Shown piece after piece: positions 1 through 12,050 of a stretch of DNA of 64,000 bases. The notes under the pieces were generated by a model. The model was given only the letters and a program-made list of their open reading frames with translations, ran no database searches and was not told the origin of the DNA. Within the stretch, counting starts at the first letter, position 1. Every line of letters begins with the position of its first letter. A program made the translations under genes and the position numbers. Source of the DNA: Moringa oleifera (taxonomy: Eukaryota > Streptophyta > Magnoliopsida > Brassicales > Moringaceae); NCBI GenBank assembly GCA_021397835.1, contig JAJFZO010000882.1, positions 2,360,501-2,424,500 on the forward strand. The letters are read 5' to 3'.

Positions 1-174
1 GCAATCACGATAAGATTGAAAACCATCTACCTAATCAAAATCACAAATAAATATTACAGCCTCGTCAGAAAATAAAATGCTGATTTCCACTATGATTGGC
101 AATATATCACTGGCAGTTGAATGTTTCTAAAGTAGGATTGGTTTGGATGAGTTCCTCCATTTGATAGAAACAAA

Positions 175-2346
175 TTACAGCATCTGAGCAGCTGTATTCA
201 ACTTCTCTGCCAAGCAGAGCTGTGTTCTGACGATGCTTGACATATATACGAGAATCAATTGGTCCTGCAAGAACCAAATAAAAAAACACCATGTGCATTG
301 GGAGTTAGATGAATGCATGAAGAGAAAGGTAGCTAATAATCTGTACCGTCGAATAGAAAGCATTGTAAGCACTAGGATGTAGAACATGTCAAGAATCTGA
401 GTTGAACACCATTGTCTGAAGACAATGTACATTAGATCAAGGAAAAGGGAGTTATGATCATAAAAGATAATCAAAGAGGATTCTCTCACCTGCAGGTTGT
501 CATTTACAAGCTTATCAAAAGTAGGTGGTGACAATTTGGGAATGGAGGCCACACTATCTGCTATAAATCGTCCTATGCTGTTATCTGGTGCCACATGCCC
601 TTCCTGTAAAGGAGACATTATCAGACAATGCAGCTGAAATGAAACATCAAATGTACACCACCCTGGGGGATGGGTTAGGCACTGAAAAGATGGAAGGGAG
701 AATTTTATGGCAGATGGATCTTAGGTTCGAGTGGCAACACTCTCCTCCTCAACCCACAACATAGCAAATTTACACCACCCTGGAGGTGGGTTGGGCACTG
801 AAAAGATGGAAGGGAGAATTTTATGGTAGACGGATCTTAGGTTCGAGTGGCAATACTCTCCTCCTCAATCCACAACATAGCAAGAAGGTAGCACCACCTT
901 ACTCACCACAACATCATCAACGTATTTGTAGACATCATCTAGCAGAGCTAGTAGCCTTTCCATTGAGAGTTCCATCCCTTCTAAATCATTTGGGAGTTTG
1001 TCAACCATTGTCGTCTTCAGGATGTCATCTATCAAACACAATAATTTCTAATCAGTCATTTAGTAAAACCCGGAAAAATGTATCTACATAAGAAAGCCAT
1101 GGTTAACAAAAGGCACAAAGATAAAGATAGCTCATGCTACCAAGAAAGGGAGAAAGGAAGGAAATAATAAAACGTGATACTCGGAAGGAAAACTTAATTC
1201 CTTTCCTCAAGTATCATGAAAGGGACAATGAAGGATAAGAAGAGAGTTTGAACCATTATAAGTATTCTCATGACAAATAAGATGCATGACATTTAGGTTT
1301 TAAGGAAACATGGCAAATTGAAACTCCGGGCACAAATTCTAAGGCAGTAAACAAGAACTTCCATATCAAAATGGTTAATCAATCTTGATAACAAGCAATA
1401 AGAGACGGTCCTGGCTTCATAATTTGACAACCAAAAGACCATAAGACTCGTCCATAAACTAAAACTAAGGCATACAGATTAATTCCTTATAGTCCATGGT
1501 ACAGTTACTACACCTCAACAACAGAGCACGAAATCAAGTGCTAGAAAAGGTAACCAAGACCATCTCCATTCTTGCACATACCAGCATGACCGTGTGAATT
1601 CCCAGCCCCACAACCACAGAGAGAGAGAGAGAGAGAGATAGAGATAAATCTTTAAAGTTCATGCTGACCAGACGATATAAAATGTCATATATAATCTTGC
1701 ATGCCACTAAATCCAACAGGTTAACCTGGTAATGCTTTACAATACATCAAATAATAAGTTCTTTGTTTTTCCTAAAACCATGAATTATTTGAGCATGAAC
1801 TATGCACTGATACAAAAATGACTGCCTTGCTTACCGTGTTCATATGTGTGTGTATGCATATGCGTATGTGTCTGTGTCAGAGAGAGTGTGTGTGAGTGAG
1901 AGAGAGAGGTATAATTTTCACAATGAAAAGATAGTATTCATACATCCAACTCGCTCAGCTTCTACCATGCGAAGATCAAGAGGAATTTCTTGAAATTGTG
2001 CAGCAAGTTGCCGGTCTCCAAGAGATAAATTGACCGAAACAAAAGCTTTTATTGTACCCTCTCCATTCCTAAATCCCGTATCCACAGTTAGATGAACAGG
2101 GTTGGGAACTTCCCTAGAATAGAATTCATGTATCAATGCACTACCACCAGTGACTCCAAGACCAGTTGAGTACCTGTACACAATTAAAGCATGCTTATTA
2201 AGTTCAATACTGCAATATGATGTGCTTTAAGTTATTCTAACATATATATATATATACAAGTCCTTTAATAAAGTACTGATCTTCTGAAATAAAGTCATAA
2301 TTCATGCAACAACCATGCAGCTCTACATTCAACTGGTTTCTCAGAG

Positions 2347-2387
<41 letters not shown>

Positions 2388-3981
2388 GTCCTTTAATAAA
2401 GAACTGATCTTCTGAAATAAAGTCATAATTCATGCAACAACCATGCAGCTCGAGATTCAGCTGGTTTCTCAGAGTTTCATATCATTGAAGACATTCGAGT
2501 GAGACAAGGTAGAAATGAGGATGTTATAAAAGCACTATCAATTGTTACATTATAATATGTGTAATAGAAAGCCTCTAATGCAAGTAAAGAACCATAACTA
2601 TTATTCAGGAAAAGTAAATAGAGCTAAATGAGACTCACCATCCAACAATCACTTCCTTAGGGTTCACCTTTAGGTGAGATGCTAACATATTATGATGGTA
2701 ATCAATGTCCAAAGCAACCTGCAACCATGATGAACAGGAGAAGTAACAGTTACATTAAGTGATCTCTCTGAATGAAAGTTTTAAATTTTTGCTTTAAATA
2801 TATAGCAGCTAAATTTCACAGAGAGAAATAGCTGCCATCTCAATGAGAAGAGAAAATTAACTATTACTTTCGGAGAGAAATTACAAAGAGAATTCATTGG
2901 AATCAACCAGTAACATACTCCATCATTTAGAGACTTGTACCAACCCAAACTAACCCCCACAGCACTCTCACATTCTGCCATCAGATGAGCACACTTAAAG
3001 TCCTATATTGAAAACAACTCCACCACCAAAGGAGGGGGTATGTTTTCCCTGATCAAGATGCCTTCAATATTCTCAGAAACAATGTCAACAATTATTTCCT
3101 ATTCTTTCTGTAGGCCAGCAAATTATATGACCCTGATTATTTCCATGTTATTCTTTAGTATTGGTAATATCAAAGCATAGAGTCACTCCCAGCTTTCTTA
3201 TCCCTTTACCAATCCAGATATATCACAGGGGCCTCAAGTCATGTGAAAATTAACAACTGACATTAATAGTCCAACTAATCATTCAAGCTCAGCAAAGGAG
3301 CATTATGACTGCACAAGCTTTTATAAGAAATCCACAAATCCATAGTGAATTCACAAAATTTATTTCACATAAGTTGTTAGTAGACAATTTATTTAAAAAA
3401 AAAAAAAACAAGAGAATCAGCTGAAACCTGCCAGAACAACCATGAATTTTTTTTTATTAAAAAGACAATTAAAAAGACAACCACCTTAAATCAAGTACCT
3501 AATCAACCAAAAAGGCCAGATTCCTTTCGACAGGAAAACAAACACTAGAGACTTCTCAATTTACGTATGCAACTCTTGCTAAGCTGCCACACAGATCCAA
3601 AAGTAGAAAGAAAAATTTAGAATTAAAATCCTAGTAAGTTTTTCTTTCAGTTTTACATCAACAACCAAACATATCACCAACACATCCGGACAAAAAAAAT
3701 GCTAATTGGACATCGACAGAAAGAAATAACAGAGAGGCAGAAATGACCTGATCGGATGATTCGTTGTGAGGGACAGCGTAAGAATTGCGGATATCAACCG
3801 TTCCATCAGGGAGGACGGAGCCAAGGAGCGTTCCAATAACCCGCTCGGCCTGGTCGGGTCGCCTGACGAAGCAATCACATATATTGAATATCACCAAGGG
3901 GTGCACCTTCGCTGACAAGCTCCCCGTCGTCGTTGATGGCGCGGCAAACTGCAACACCGTGTAATTGCTTGGCGCCGCCAT
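175..3981 (-). CDS. TIF3F1: Eukaryotic translation initiation factor 3 subunit F (eIF3f)
   Basis: Non-catalytic MPN-domain subunit of the cytosolic eIF3 complex, which loads mRNA onto the 40S subunit. Coding exons on the minus strand: 3981-3748, 2718-2639, 2173-1944, 1028-907, 603-490 and 264-175. All junctions are GT-AG, and the joined frame encodes 289 residues, the normal plant length. The N-terminus ([12 protein letters not shown]) leads into the MPN fold (about residues 25-160: [33 protein letters not shown], then VIVGWYSTG across the exon 2/3 junction). The helical tail ends in [16 protein letters not shown], as in Arabidopsis TIF3F1. The JAMM metal-binding histidine pair is absent, as expected for an MPN-minus subunit. 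A (GA)n tract at about 4051-4066 would be a CT-rich stretch of the 5' leader. Introns 3 and 4 each carry a local tandem duplication. Identity is recognised by family similarity and is very secure. Confidence 0.95.
654..887. repeat. Tandem duplication (2 x ~117 bp) in eIF3F intron 4, possibly SINE-derived
   Basis: Two adjacent direct copies, about 654-770 and 771-887, each start with TACACCACCCTGG and end near CACAACATAGCAA, with only scattered differences. Each contains GGTTCGAGTGG, which resembles a pol III B box, so a tRNA-derived SINE head is possible. There is no clear A box or poly-A tail, so that is inference. Confidence 0.75.
2260..2478. repeat. Duplicated ~91-bp segment flanking a (TA)n microsatellite in eIF3F intron 2
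   Basis: Copies at about 2260-2350 and 2388-2478 both run from GTCCTTTAATAAAG to CTCAGAGTTTCATAT and are nearly identical. The gap is a pure TA run (about 2351-2383), and a shorter TA run precedes copy 1. The arrangement suggests duplication by slippage or unequal exchange at the TA tract. It lies in the intron between exons 2639-2718 and 1944-2173. Confidence 0.85.
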
Positions 3982-5362
3982 TGATGAGACTGTGAGAGCG
4001 AGACAACACTGAAAGCGAAGGGGAGAAAGAAAGCTAGGGCTTTACGAGAGAGAGAGAGAGAGAGAGCAAGCAAATCAATGGCTCAACCAATCAAATCTCG
4101 AGTAGTCAAGTAACCGTACATTGCTCCACAGAGAAAACAGATAACTGAGGCCCATATTCTCTTAAGACCCACTTAATGATACTCAAAGCCGGATGTGCAG
4201 CGGATCTGGCTTGGGCTGAAGTTCACTTGACCCAAATATATGTGTGCACGTGTATATATTTAACGTTGATTCTTGGAATGAAATAAAGAAAAAAATAAGT
4301 ATTTTTTTAAAATAAAAAATAAATATTATTATGTTTGATTCATTATGATTAAATTGAGTATGAATTTTTATGTATTCAATCCACCAAAGAATAGGATAGG
4401 AAAGTAATTAAAATAAATATCTTTCAATTAAATTAATTATAATTTAATAAAAATTTTATTAAAATAATATTAATTATTAAATATTTTATAAAAATAATAT
4501 TAATTAAATTATATGTGAACAAGTCTCTTTTATTTTTAAATATTAATATTATAAAAATAAAGTTAATATTAATTAATATTTTAATAATGATAATATTTTT
4601 TGCTGTAAATTATTTAAAACATAAAAAATAAAATTGTTATATATATATATGATAATAATTTAAGAATTTTATCAATGATATTTTGAAAATAAAAAATACT
4701 GTAATCATTTTTTTATTTTCATATAATAGCTGTTGAAGGTTCACTTTGATATAATTATTTTAGATTTTTAAAAAATAAAATCCCATCAAAAATTATAATT
4801 TTTTTATAAAAATAAATCAAATATTAAAAAAAATTATAAAAAAACTCCGTATTCGTGTGTATCAAACATTCCATAAATAGATTGTTTTAAAATTTATGAA
4901 TAAATTTAAAAATAAATAAACTTAAAAATAATTATATCTTAAATATTTATATTTATATTTTATGTTTAATATGAATTTTTATTTATATTTTTTAAATATT
5001 AATAATTTTATGCTTACATATAATATGCACATAATTTTTACTTATATAGTTATTAGAAATTATTTTTAAAATATTATTAAAATAAATAAATATTTTTTTA
5101 TTATTTTCAAATATTTATATTTTAAATTTAATAGAAAAATATTTTGTTTATTTTGATAATATATGAAAATAATTACACATGTGAAAATCACATGTACATA
5201 CAAAAAATAATTAATGTTAATAAAAATTATATTAACAATTCAGCAAAAATGTATATTTTAAATTTAAAAAAAAATTAATTTAAGATCATGAAAAAAATGC
5301 ATGCTCTTTTGATGTAATTAAATTTAATTTTAGTTTAAATTTTAATCTATTAATAAAATTAA
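3982..5362. other. eIF3F 5' leader/promoter, then AT-rich intergenic DNA
   Basis: The first 100-150 bases hold the (GA)n tract and probably the eIF3F leader and core promoter. I found no convincing TATA box. From about 4240 the sequence becomes extremely AT-rich and has no supported ORF, RNA gene or mobile element. Confidence 0.6.
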
Positions 5363-5911
5363 GGGTAAATATCAATTAAAACTTTAAGTTTTACCTCCTC
5401 TCTCTCTCTCTAATCAAACTTTTACTTTCAAAAAATATCTAAACAAACTTTAATATTCTAATTTTATCAAAATTAACTCTCATTTAAAAAGTTAAATATT
5501 AAAAATATTCAAATTAAATATCTTTTATAATAAATTTTGATTTGTAATTTTTCATAAATGTAATAAAATATTTAAGCTATCATAATAAAAAAATTTAAAT
5601 TTTTTAAGTACTAAAAATATTTTTCTTAAAAAATATACCATTAAAAATTTTAAAAATTTACAAAAAAATAGTTAATTAGTTAAAAAATTTTAAATTTGAG
5701 AAATAAAATTAAAATAAAGTGTAAAATCTATTTAAAAAATTTTTAATCATTTTTAACAATGAAAAAATCATTAACTTTTCATAATCGTTTTGAGTCAATA
5801 TTTAATTTGAACAAAATCAATAAATCAAGATCTATTTAGATATATTTTGAAAGTTAATATTTGATCAGAAAGAGAAAATTACACTTAAAGTTTTAAATAA
5901 TATTTATTCTC
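5363..5911 (+). repeat. AT-rich dispersed repeat, copy 1, with candidate TIRs
   Basis: Best full-length candidate of the family repeated through this window. The left end reads GGGTAAATATCAATTAAAAC then TTTAAG. The reverse complement of the right end reads GAGAATAAATATTATTTAAA then ACTTTAAG, so the ends form an imperfect terminal inverted repeat of about 28 bp. The 7-mer AAATTAA flanks both sides (5356-5362 and 5912-5918) and could be a target-site duplication, though base composition makes chance matches easy. It has no coding capacity. Internal blocks shared with other copies include TTTTCATAATCGTTTTGAGT. Confidence 0.55.
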
Positions 5912-6351
5912 AAATTAAATTTAAATTCAAATCTAAATTAAAATTTAATTAAAAAACTATTTTTTTGTTCAAATGATATTTAAGAATATTTTAAACATTT
6001 TTTCAAATCAATTGATAAAATAAATTTTAAATTAAAAACCACATTAAATATAATACTTTTAAATTTATGTTCTTTTTATGAATTTGATAATGATGCTAAA
6101 ATAAAATTGTTATTTTTAATCTCTGAGTCTTTTAGAAATAAATGTGGTGATGGACTTAAAAATAAATATCTCTTCTTCATTTGTTTCATTATTTTTAATA
6201 AATACAACTTGAAAATGTTTGAATTGAATATTCCAAAGCTCATAAGAAAAAAAAATTATCTATTAAATTAATTTATAAATTATTATTGGTAATTTAAATT
6301 AAGCAATTCAATAATCCATCAATAATTTTTTATCATAATAAAATATAATTA

Positions 6352-6723
6352 AAATAAATATTATTTTAAACTTTAAAAAGTATTTTCTCTTAATTATTAT
6401 ATTAAACTTCAAAACATATTAAAAATCATACTTGATGAAAAATAGTTAAAGTAAATATTATTAAAAATAAAAAAATAACTATATTAAAAAAACTAAATAT
6501 TTTTTAGAGTTATTTTTAAAAATTATTTAAAATTATAAAATAATAAAATATAAATTTATTGAAATCATTTATTAAATATTTTATAATATATAAAATATGT
6601 TCTAATTTTTATAATAATTTAGGTAAAAGTTTGATTTAATTATTATTTGTGAAGGAGTTTTAAAGTCTAAAATAAAGGTTAAGAGCAAATATTCTTTTGA
6701 GTTTAAAATAATGTTTATTTAAA
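6352..6723 (+). repeat. AT-rich dispersed repeat, copy 2 (short)
   Basis: The left end AAATAAATATTATTTTAAAC and the reverse complement of the right end, TTTAAATAAACATTATTTTA, form another imperfect inverted pair resembling the copy 1 ends. The interior is shorter and keeps only part of the shared blocks (a TTGAAATCATTTATTAAATA region). It may be a deletion derivative. Confidence 0.4.
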
Positions 6724-7223
6724 TAATTAATAACAAAATTGCATTTACAATAGGCTCTTTAATAATGGCACTTTTTAGCCGCTAGCATTTTTGTGACTGC
6801 AAAGATAAGAGAATGTTGTCCTTCCATTACCTACTCTCGTCTCCACCGCAAAATGTTTAATAAGAATCACGAAGACACAGATACTTGCAGAGGTCTCAAG
6901 ACCTTACGGATGGATTATATACCAGCAGGGAAGAAGACAAAGAGCAAGTTTGGTCCGTATTATTATCGAAACGGCAATATTGCAGAGATCAAGCAGCCAT
7001 GGAAACACAACGTACGCCCACCGGAAATTACAGATGGGCCTCCATGGAACCTCCCTTTGAATAAAAACCAGAAAGGAAAGAAGGCACGTGGAGGATTCAG
7101 CACTACCAAGCCATACTATTACGGTGATTTACACACGATTACACAAACAGGGGAAATGCAGAGAAATCTAAACGCTTCACTGATCATCATCTGCGTCTTT
7201 CTGAGCGTGACAGAGATGGGTTC

Positions 7224-8399
7224 TTACTTGGATTTGAACGGAATGGCTCTGATCACGACCTGGTGGTACAGAGCTGCGAGTGCTGCTCCGACGAACGGCC
7301 CGACCCAGAAGACCCACTGTTGTGACGACAACCAAAATGAACGAAGTGAGTAAATATTCACACTTCGGGGAAGAAGGAGGGCTGGAAGGTTAGATATGAG
7401 AGGCTTACATGGTCATCCCAAGCGTGATCGTCGTTGTAGATGATGGCGGCGCCGAGACTCCTCGCCGGGTTGATGCCAGTTCCAGTGATGGGGATGGTGG
7501 CCAAGTGAACCAGGAACACGGCGAACCCAATAGGCAGAGGTGCCAGAATCTGAACATTGAAGCAAACCACCATGAATCAGACACCATTTATGTTGAATCT
7601 AAACACGTTAAAAATCATAACAAGTAAAGGTTAAAGAGAACGTACAGGGACATGGGAGTCTCGGGCGTTGCGCTTGGCGTCGGTGGCGGAGAAAACAGTG
7701 TAGACAAGAACAAAAGTGCCGACGATCTCTGCACCGAGACCATCACCTTTGGTGTAACCGGCGTTGACGACGTTGGCGCCACCGCCCAAGAAGTTGTACT
7801 GGCGGCTCCCTTGGAAGCCCTTCACGACCCCAGCACCGCAAATCGCTCCCAGGCACTGCATCACCATGTAGAATATCGCCCTTGTCAGAGACAGCTTCCT
7901 TGCCAGAAACAGCCCAAACGTCACCGCCGGATTTATGTGTCCTCCTGCAACCACACCCATCACCAAAATCATCACAAGAACTCAAACCAGATTGTTCTAA
8001 ATCCATTCTAAGACCATTATCTGCGTATATAGAGATACATATATACAGGTAGGGAAAGTGACCTGAGATGCCGGCAGTGCAGTAGACGAGAGCGAAGATC
8101 ATGCCACCGAAGGCCCAAGCGATTCCTTGAATCCCGACCGTTGAGCACTTAGAGGGAGCCTTGAGAACGCCCATCACAGTCAAAATGGTGATGTACAAGA
8201 AAAGGAAAGTGGCCATGAACTCGGCGATACCAGCCCTGTAAAAGGACCAAGAGGTAAGCTCGCCGGGCTCGAACAGCGGCGCCGGCGGTGGCTCCGTGTA
8301 GTCCTTGCCGTCATCTTGGCTCTGAGCAGCCGTCCCAATCGGCTGTCTCTCCGAGAACTTGTTGGCTCCCAGTCTAACATCCTCTTCTTTACCCTCCAT
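7224..8399 (-). CDS. PIP1: PIP1-type plasma membrane aquaporin
   Basis: Water channel of the plasma membrane intrinsic protein family, subgroup PIP1. Coding exons on the minus strand: 8399-8063, 7944-7646, 7549-7409 and 7316-7224. The four-exon structure is typical, and the frame encodes 289 residues. The N-terminus [20 protein letters not shown] and the C-terminus [10 protein letters not shown] are diagnostic of PIP1. Both NPA boxes are present (HINPAV at about residues 115-120, GINPAR at 237-242). The filter residues H227, T236 and R242 keep PIP spacing, and loop D histidine H210 lies in ARDSHVP. Six membrane helices are expected. The last exon lies under a long plus-strand ORF (6793-7353) that is only a shadow. 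A TATA box upstream supports the start. The exact PIP1 paralogue cannot be assigned. Confidence 0.96.
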
Positions 8400-8508
8400 T
8401 TCTATTTTCTTCTTCCCTGCTTTCTCTTAGCTCAACAACGGAGGCTTCTGTCTCCGTGGGATTCCCGCCGTTTGATATTGTTGATGAGAGTGAGGAGTGA
8501 TAATGTGG

Positions 8509-8520
8509 GCTTTTATAGTT
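8509..8520 (-). promoter_or_regulatory. TATA box of the PIP1 gene
   Basis: On the minus strand the sequence reads AACTATAAAAGC, about 110 bases upstream of the PIP1 ATG. This predicts a transcription start near 8480-8485 and a leader of roughly 80 bases. Confidence 0.65.
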
Positions 8521-9369
8521 GTATTGATGGATTAACGGGACAGTGGTGGGGCCCAGAAAGCCTATTTTGTTGAATTTAATACATGTCCTGTGACCGACCA
8601 ATCATTTAGTAGTTTTCCCCCTGGCTTTTTTCTCTAAATTGTCAAATGACCTATATATCCTCATTCAAAACGACGACGGGTCTCTAACACTTGGCAAAAC
8701 CACAGCCACACGGTAACAGAGACGGTGCTGACGGTTGACTCGGGCCCCAACGCCCATCTGACAAGTGATGTGACCTGTGATGCACGTGCTGGAACCTTAT
8801 GACCGCAATTCTAGCATTTTCCCAGGGGTAATTAAGGTAAATCTTGTGTCTATTGTGTTATCGTTAGAGGGAGTTCCCTGAATAATGGACCTTGGCCGAA
8901 ATAATGGTCTTGATCCGCTGTAGTGTTACTTTGGCCTCGTGGTTTTGACACGTGGCTGACGGAGATTCAACGAGAGCTTTAACCATGATTTGATGCGATT
9001 GACAGGACACTCAACAGTAGCAATGGCCAACTCTCATTTTGCTACTAAAAGTATATATTTATAAATGTTTTTTTAAATAACTAATACACACCAGGATTTA
9101 TTAGTTTTTTAAAAAATAATATCTTTTTAAAATTATATTATTTTTAAACTAAAATTAATAATAAATATAAAAAATTTTAATTTGATTGAATCAATTGTAT
9201 ATTTAATATTTCAATGAGTACCTATAATTTTGTTATTAAAATTGTATATTTATAAATATTTTTAAAAATAATTAATATATACCAACATTTATTAATTTTT
9301 GTAAAAGCTGATATAAAAAATTGGGCTATACAAATTTTAAATTAAAATTAATGATAAATATAACAATTT
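8521..9369. other. PIP1 upstream region, gene-free
   Basis: About 8521-9040 has balanced base composition, as expected of a promoter, and contains CACGTG-like and ACACGTGG motifs (for example near 8948-8955). From 9050 it becomes AT-rich and contains a diverged pair of about 60-bp segments (near 9050-9110 and 9240-9300, both with TATATTTATAAAT). No gene is supported. Confidence 0.5.
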
Positions 9370-9690
9370 TTAATATGTTTTCACAAATATAATGAAATAT
9401 TCAAATTATTACTATAAAAAACAAATTTTTAATATTAAAATACATCTTTTAAAGTTATATTATTGTAAATTTTAAAAAAATTATAAAAATATTTTAAAAT
9501 TAAAAAAATACCTAAAATTTTAAAAATTAACATAAAATAAAATATAAGATTTATTTAAGCTATTTTTTAAAATATTTTAATTACAGATATCATAAAATTT
9601 TCACAATTTTTTAAAATTATATCAAATTAAAATCAAATTAAAATATTAAATATATAATTAATTCGATCAATATATTAAAATTTAAATTAA
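9370..9690 (+). repeat. AT-rich dispersed repeat, copy 3 (partial)
   Basis: Keeps the terminal block AATATTAAATATATAATTAA followed by TTCGATCAATATATTAAAAT. This is nearly the same as the block at about 47090 in copy 13. The left part is diverged. Borders are approximate. Confidence 0.5.
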
Positions 9691-11217
9691 TATATATATT
9701 TAAATTTTTTTGTATTTATTTTAAAACTAATAATATCATATAATACATTAGACAAACAAAATTGGACCTGTCCTTTTCTTGTGATTATTTTTTAATATTT
9801 AAAACACCTTACGGTATTATTTTCTTTTATTGGTTTCCACTAATGTAGTTGTTGTGTTCCTAGCCAATCATGATTCTCTCTTAAAAGCCAAAATGGGTTC
9901 ATATCACTTTAGTTGGACCACAATGGTGGGTTTAGAATAAGATTATCTTAGTTGTATTATGTTAACTAATATGTTTAGGTAATGTTACTATAATGGTAGT
10001 GACATGCTTGGATAAGATTTAATAGTGTACTTGTCATTTGCCATTCATTTGGAATCTTTAATTCAATTTAGCTTCATCATCTTTAGTTGGCCTAAACTTT
10101 AGGTTAGCATGACATTTAGCATAATAAATTAAGCTCGGCACAACAATATCGTTAAAAAAAATTTAGACGAAGATAATGATGTACTGATAAAAATGTTAAT
10201 TTTAAATATGTATATAATTTATTTAGAATGATAATTTTATATTTTAATTTTTTATATAAATATATTTTTTATTTTTTGATTTGGATTCAAATCGAAAGTT
10301 TGATTTTAATCCAATTCATGAGATCATGCTGATATTTCAACTTTTAAAAATATGACAATTCATTAGCATCTGTCTTATTGATCCAAAAATTTCACGAGTA
10401 AAAAAAATCATAAATTAGTGTTTATCAATATAAAAAATATTTTTTATAAAAATAAAATTTTAAAAGTTTATAAATAAAAAAATCAAATTATATTATTATT
10501 TTAAAAAAAATCTAGACAATTTTCATTATACCTAGCAACTAGAACTTTAAAAACGATGTCAGTTTTCGTTTTCTTTATTCACGAAGGTCGGGTGGGGTGG
10601 CTTGAATGTGACATAAGATTTCATGCATTCCAATTATATGTTATATTATGATGATTAATACTATACTTGATTAAGACAACCATTTCTACCTAAAACATAA
10701 CATATTTAATGCATAAAAGGGGAATAATACATGTTAATATATAAGGATCAAAGTTGTCAAAGAACCGCCCATCTAACCAAGTCCATTGCTTTTTATTTTT
10801 TAAATAAAAAATAAAAATGAAAAACTCAGTAACAATGACGGTGATATTAAATTTTTTTAACAATACATTATTTTAATTTTGATTCAATATATATTTACTT
10901 TATCTATGTATTTATTAAAAAGTTTTTTTTATGATTTTCAAATATCAGTTTTTTATTTTGTTCAACATATGTATATACATACTATTTACTCACCTTATGT
11001 AATACATACTATTTACTCCAAAGTTTCAGTCATTATAAATTTATTTTTAGATCCTATTTTATGATTTTAAAATAAATATATTTGGTAAAAATAAAAATTT
11101 TGCATAACATTTTAAAATTTATTTTCTGTCCTAATAATTTTTTACTTTTAAAAAAGCCTTTAAAGTAAATTTTGATATATCAATTTAGAAGAAGTTAAAT
11201 TTAATTAAAACTTTAAA
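9691..11217. other. Gene-free intergenic DNA
   Basis: AT-rich with a slightly less AT-rich stretch at about 9830-10130. The small ORF at 10879-11064 is low-complexity and resembles no family I know. Nothing further is supported. Confidence 0.5.
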
Positions 11218-11775
11218 AATTAAAGATAAAGTAAATAATCTATAAAACATTGATATTTATTCTATATTACCAACTAAACACTTATATTCAAAAAGTGATA
11301 ATCCGAGTATGTATCAATTAATTTAATTTAAATTAAACATTATCAACAAACTCAAAAATTAAAGTATTCAAATTAAAGAGTTTATACAACGAATTTTAAC
11401 TTAAAATTTTTTATAAATGTAAAAAAATTATTCAAGCTAGCATCCAAAAAAGTTTCATAAAATTTTGAGTATTTAAAAAATATGTATTTAAATTTATAAT
11501 GTCAAATTTTTTTAAAAATAGAATAATTACTTGAAAAATTATAAATTTTTTTATAATGGTAGTTTGAATATTTTTTATATTGATAACAAATTTTAAGTCA
11601 AAATTCATTGTATAAAATTTATAATTTTAATATTATCAATTTTGAATTTTTAATAAAATTTAATTTAAATTAAATAGATAGATTAAGGTTGGATATGTTA
11701 TTTTTTAAATATAAAATTTTAATTAGTAATATAGAGTAACTATCAGGATTTTATGAGATATTTATCCTTAAAAAT
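11218..11775. repeat. Large fold-back (near-palindromic) repeat, copy 4 of the AT-rich family
   Basis: The left arm near 11242-11278 reads ATAAAACATTGATATTTATT then CTATATTACC. The reverse complement of the right arm near 11715-11754 reads ATAAAATCCTGATAGTTACT then CTATATTACT. Farther in, the family block TTTATACAACGAATTTTAAC (left, about 11382) pairs with TTTATACAATGAATTTTGAC (reverse complement, about 11600). The arms span roughly 200 bases or more with a short centre, so single strands could form a long imperfect hairpin. Confidence 0.65.
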
Positions 11776-11779
11776 ATCT

Positions 11780-12050
11780 AAATTAAGGATCATTTTTAAC
11801 TAATTTTGACTTGTAAATCTTAATGTATGTAAACAAAATTAAAACTAATTTTTTGAGTACAAAAAATATTTTTTAAAAAATTTATATTATCAAAATCTTA
11901 AAATATTCATTAAAAATAAGTTATGAGTCAATAATTGTATGAATTTAAGTGATGAATTCGAAATAAAATATATAATCAATTAAATTAATTTTTAAATATT
12001 TTAATAAAATATATATTTAATTTTTTATAATTATTTTAAATAAATATCCA
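11780..12050 (+). repeat. AT-rich dispersed repeat, copy 5 (partial)
   Basis: Directly abuts the fold-back element. Shared blocks in order: TTTTTGAGTACAAAAAATAT, GAATTCGAAATAAAATATAT, then TTTTTTATAATTATTTTAAA. Borders are uncertain. Confidence 0.5.

Noticed and set aside
6793..7353. 186-codon plus-strand open frame
   Set aside because: Its 3' part lies antisense over the last PIP1 exon and adjoining intron, the 5' part resembles no family, and it has no intron or promoter support. It is probably a shadow ORF plus PIP1 3'-UTR antisense sequence.
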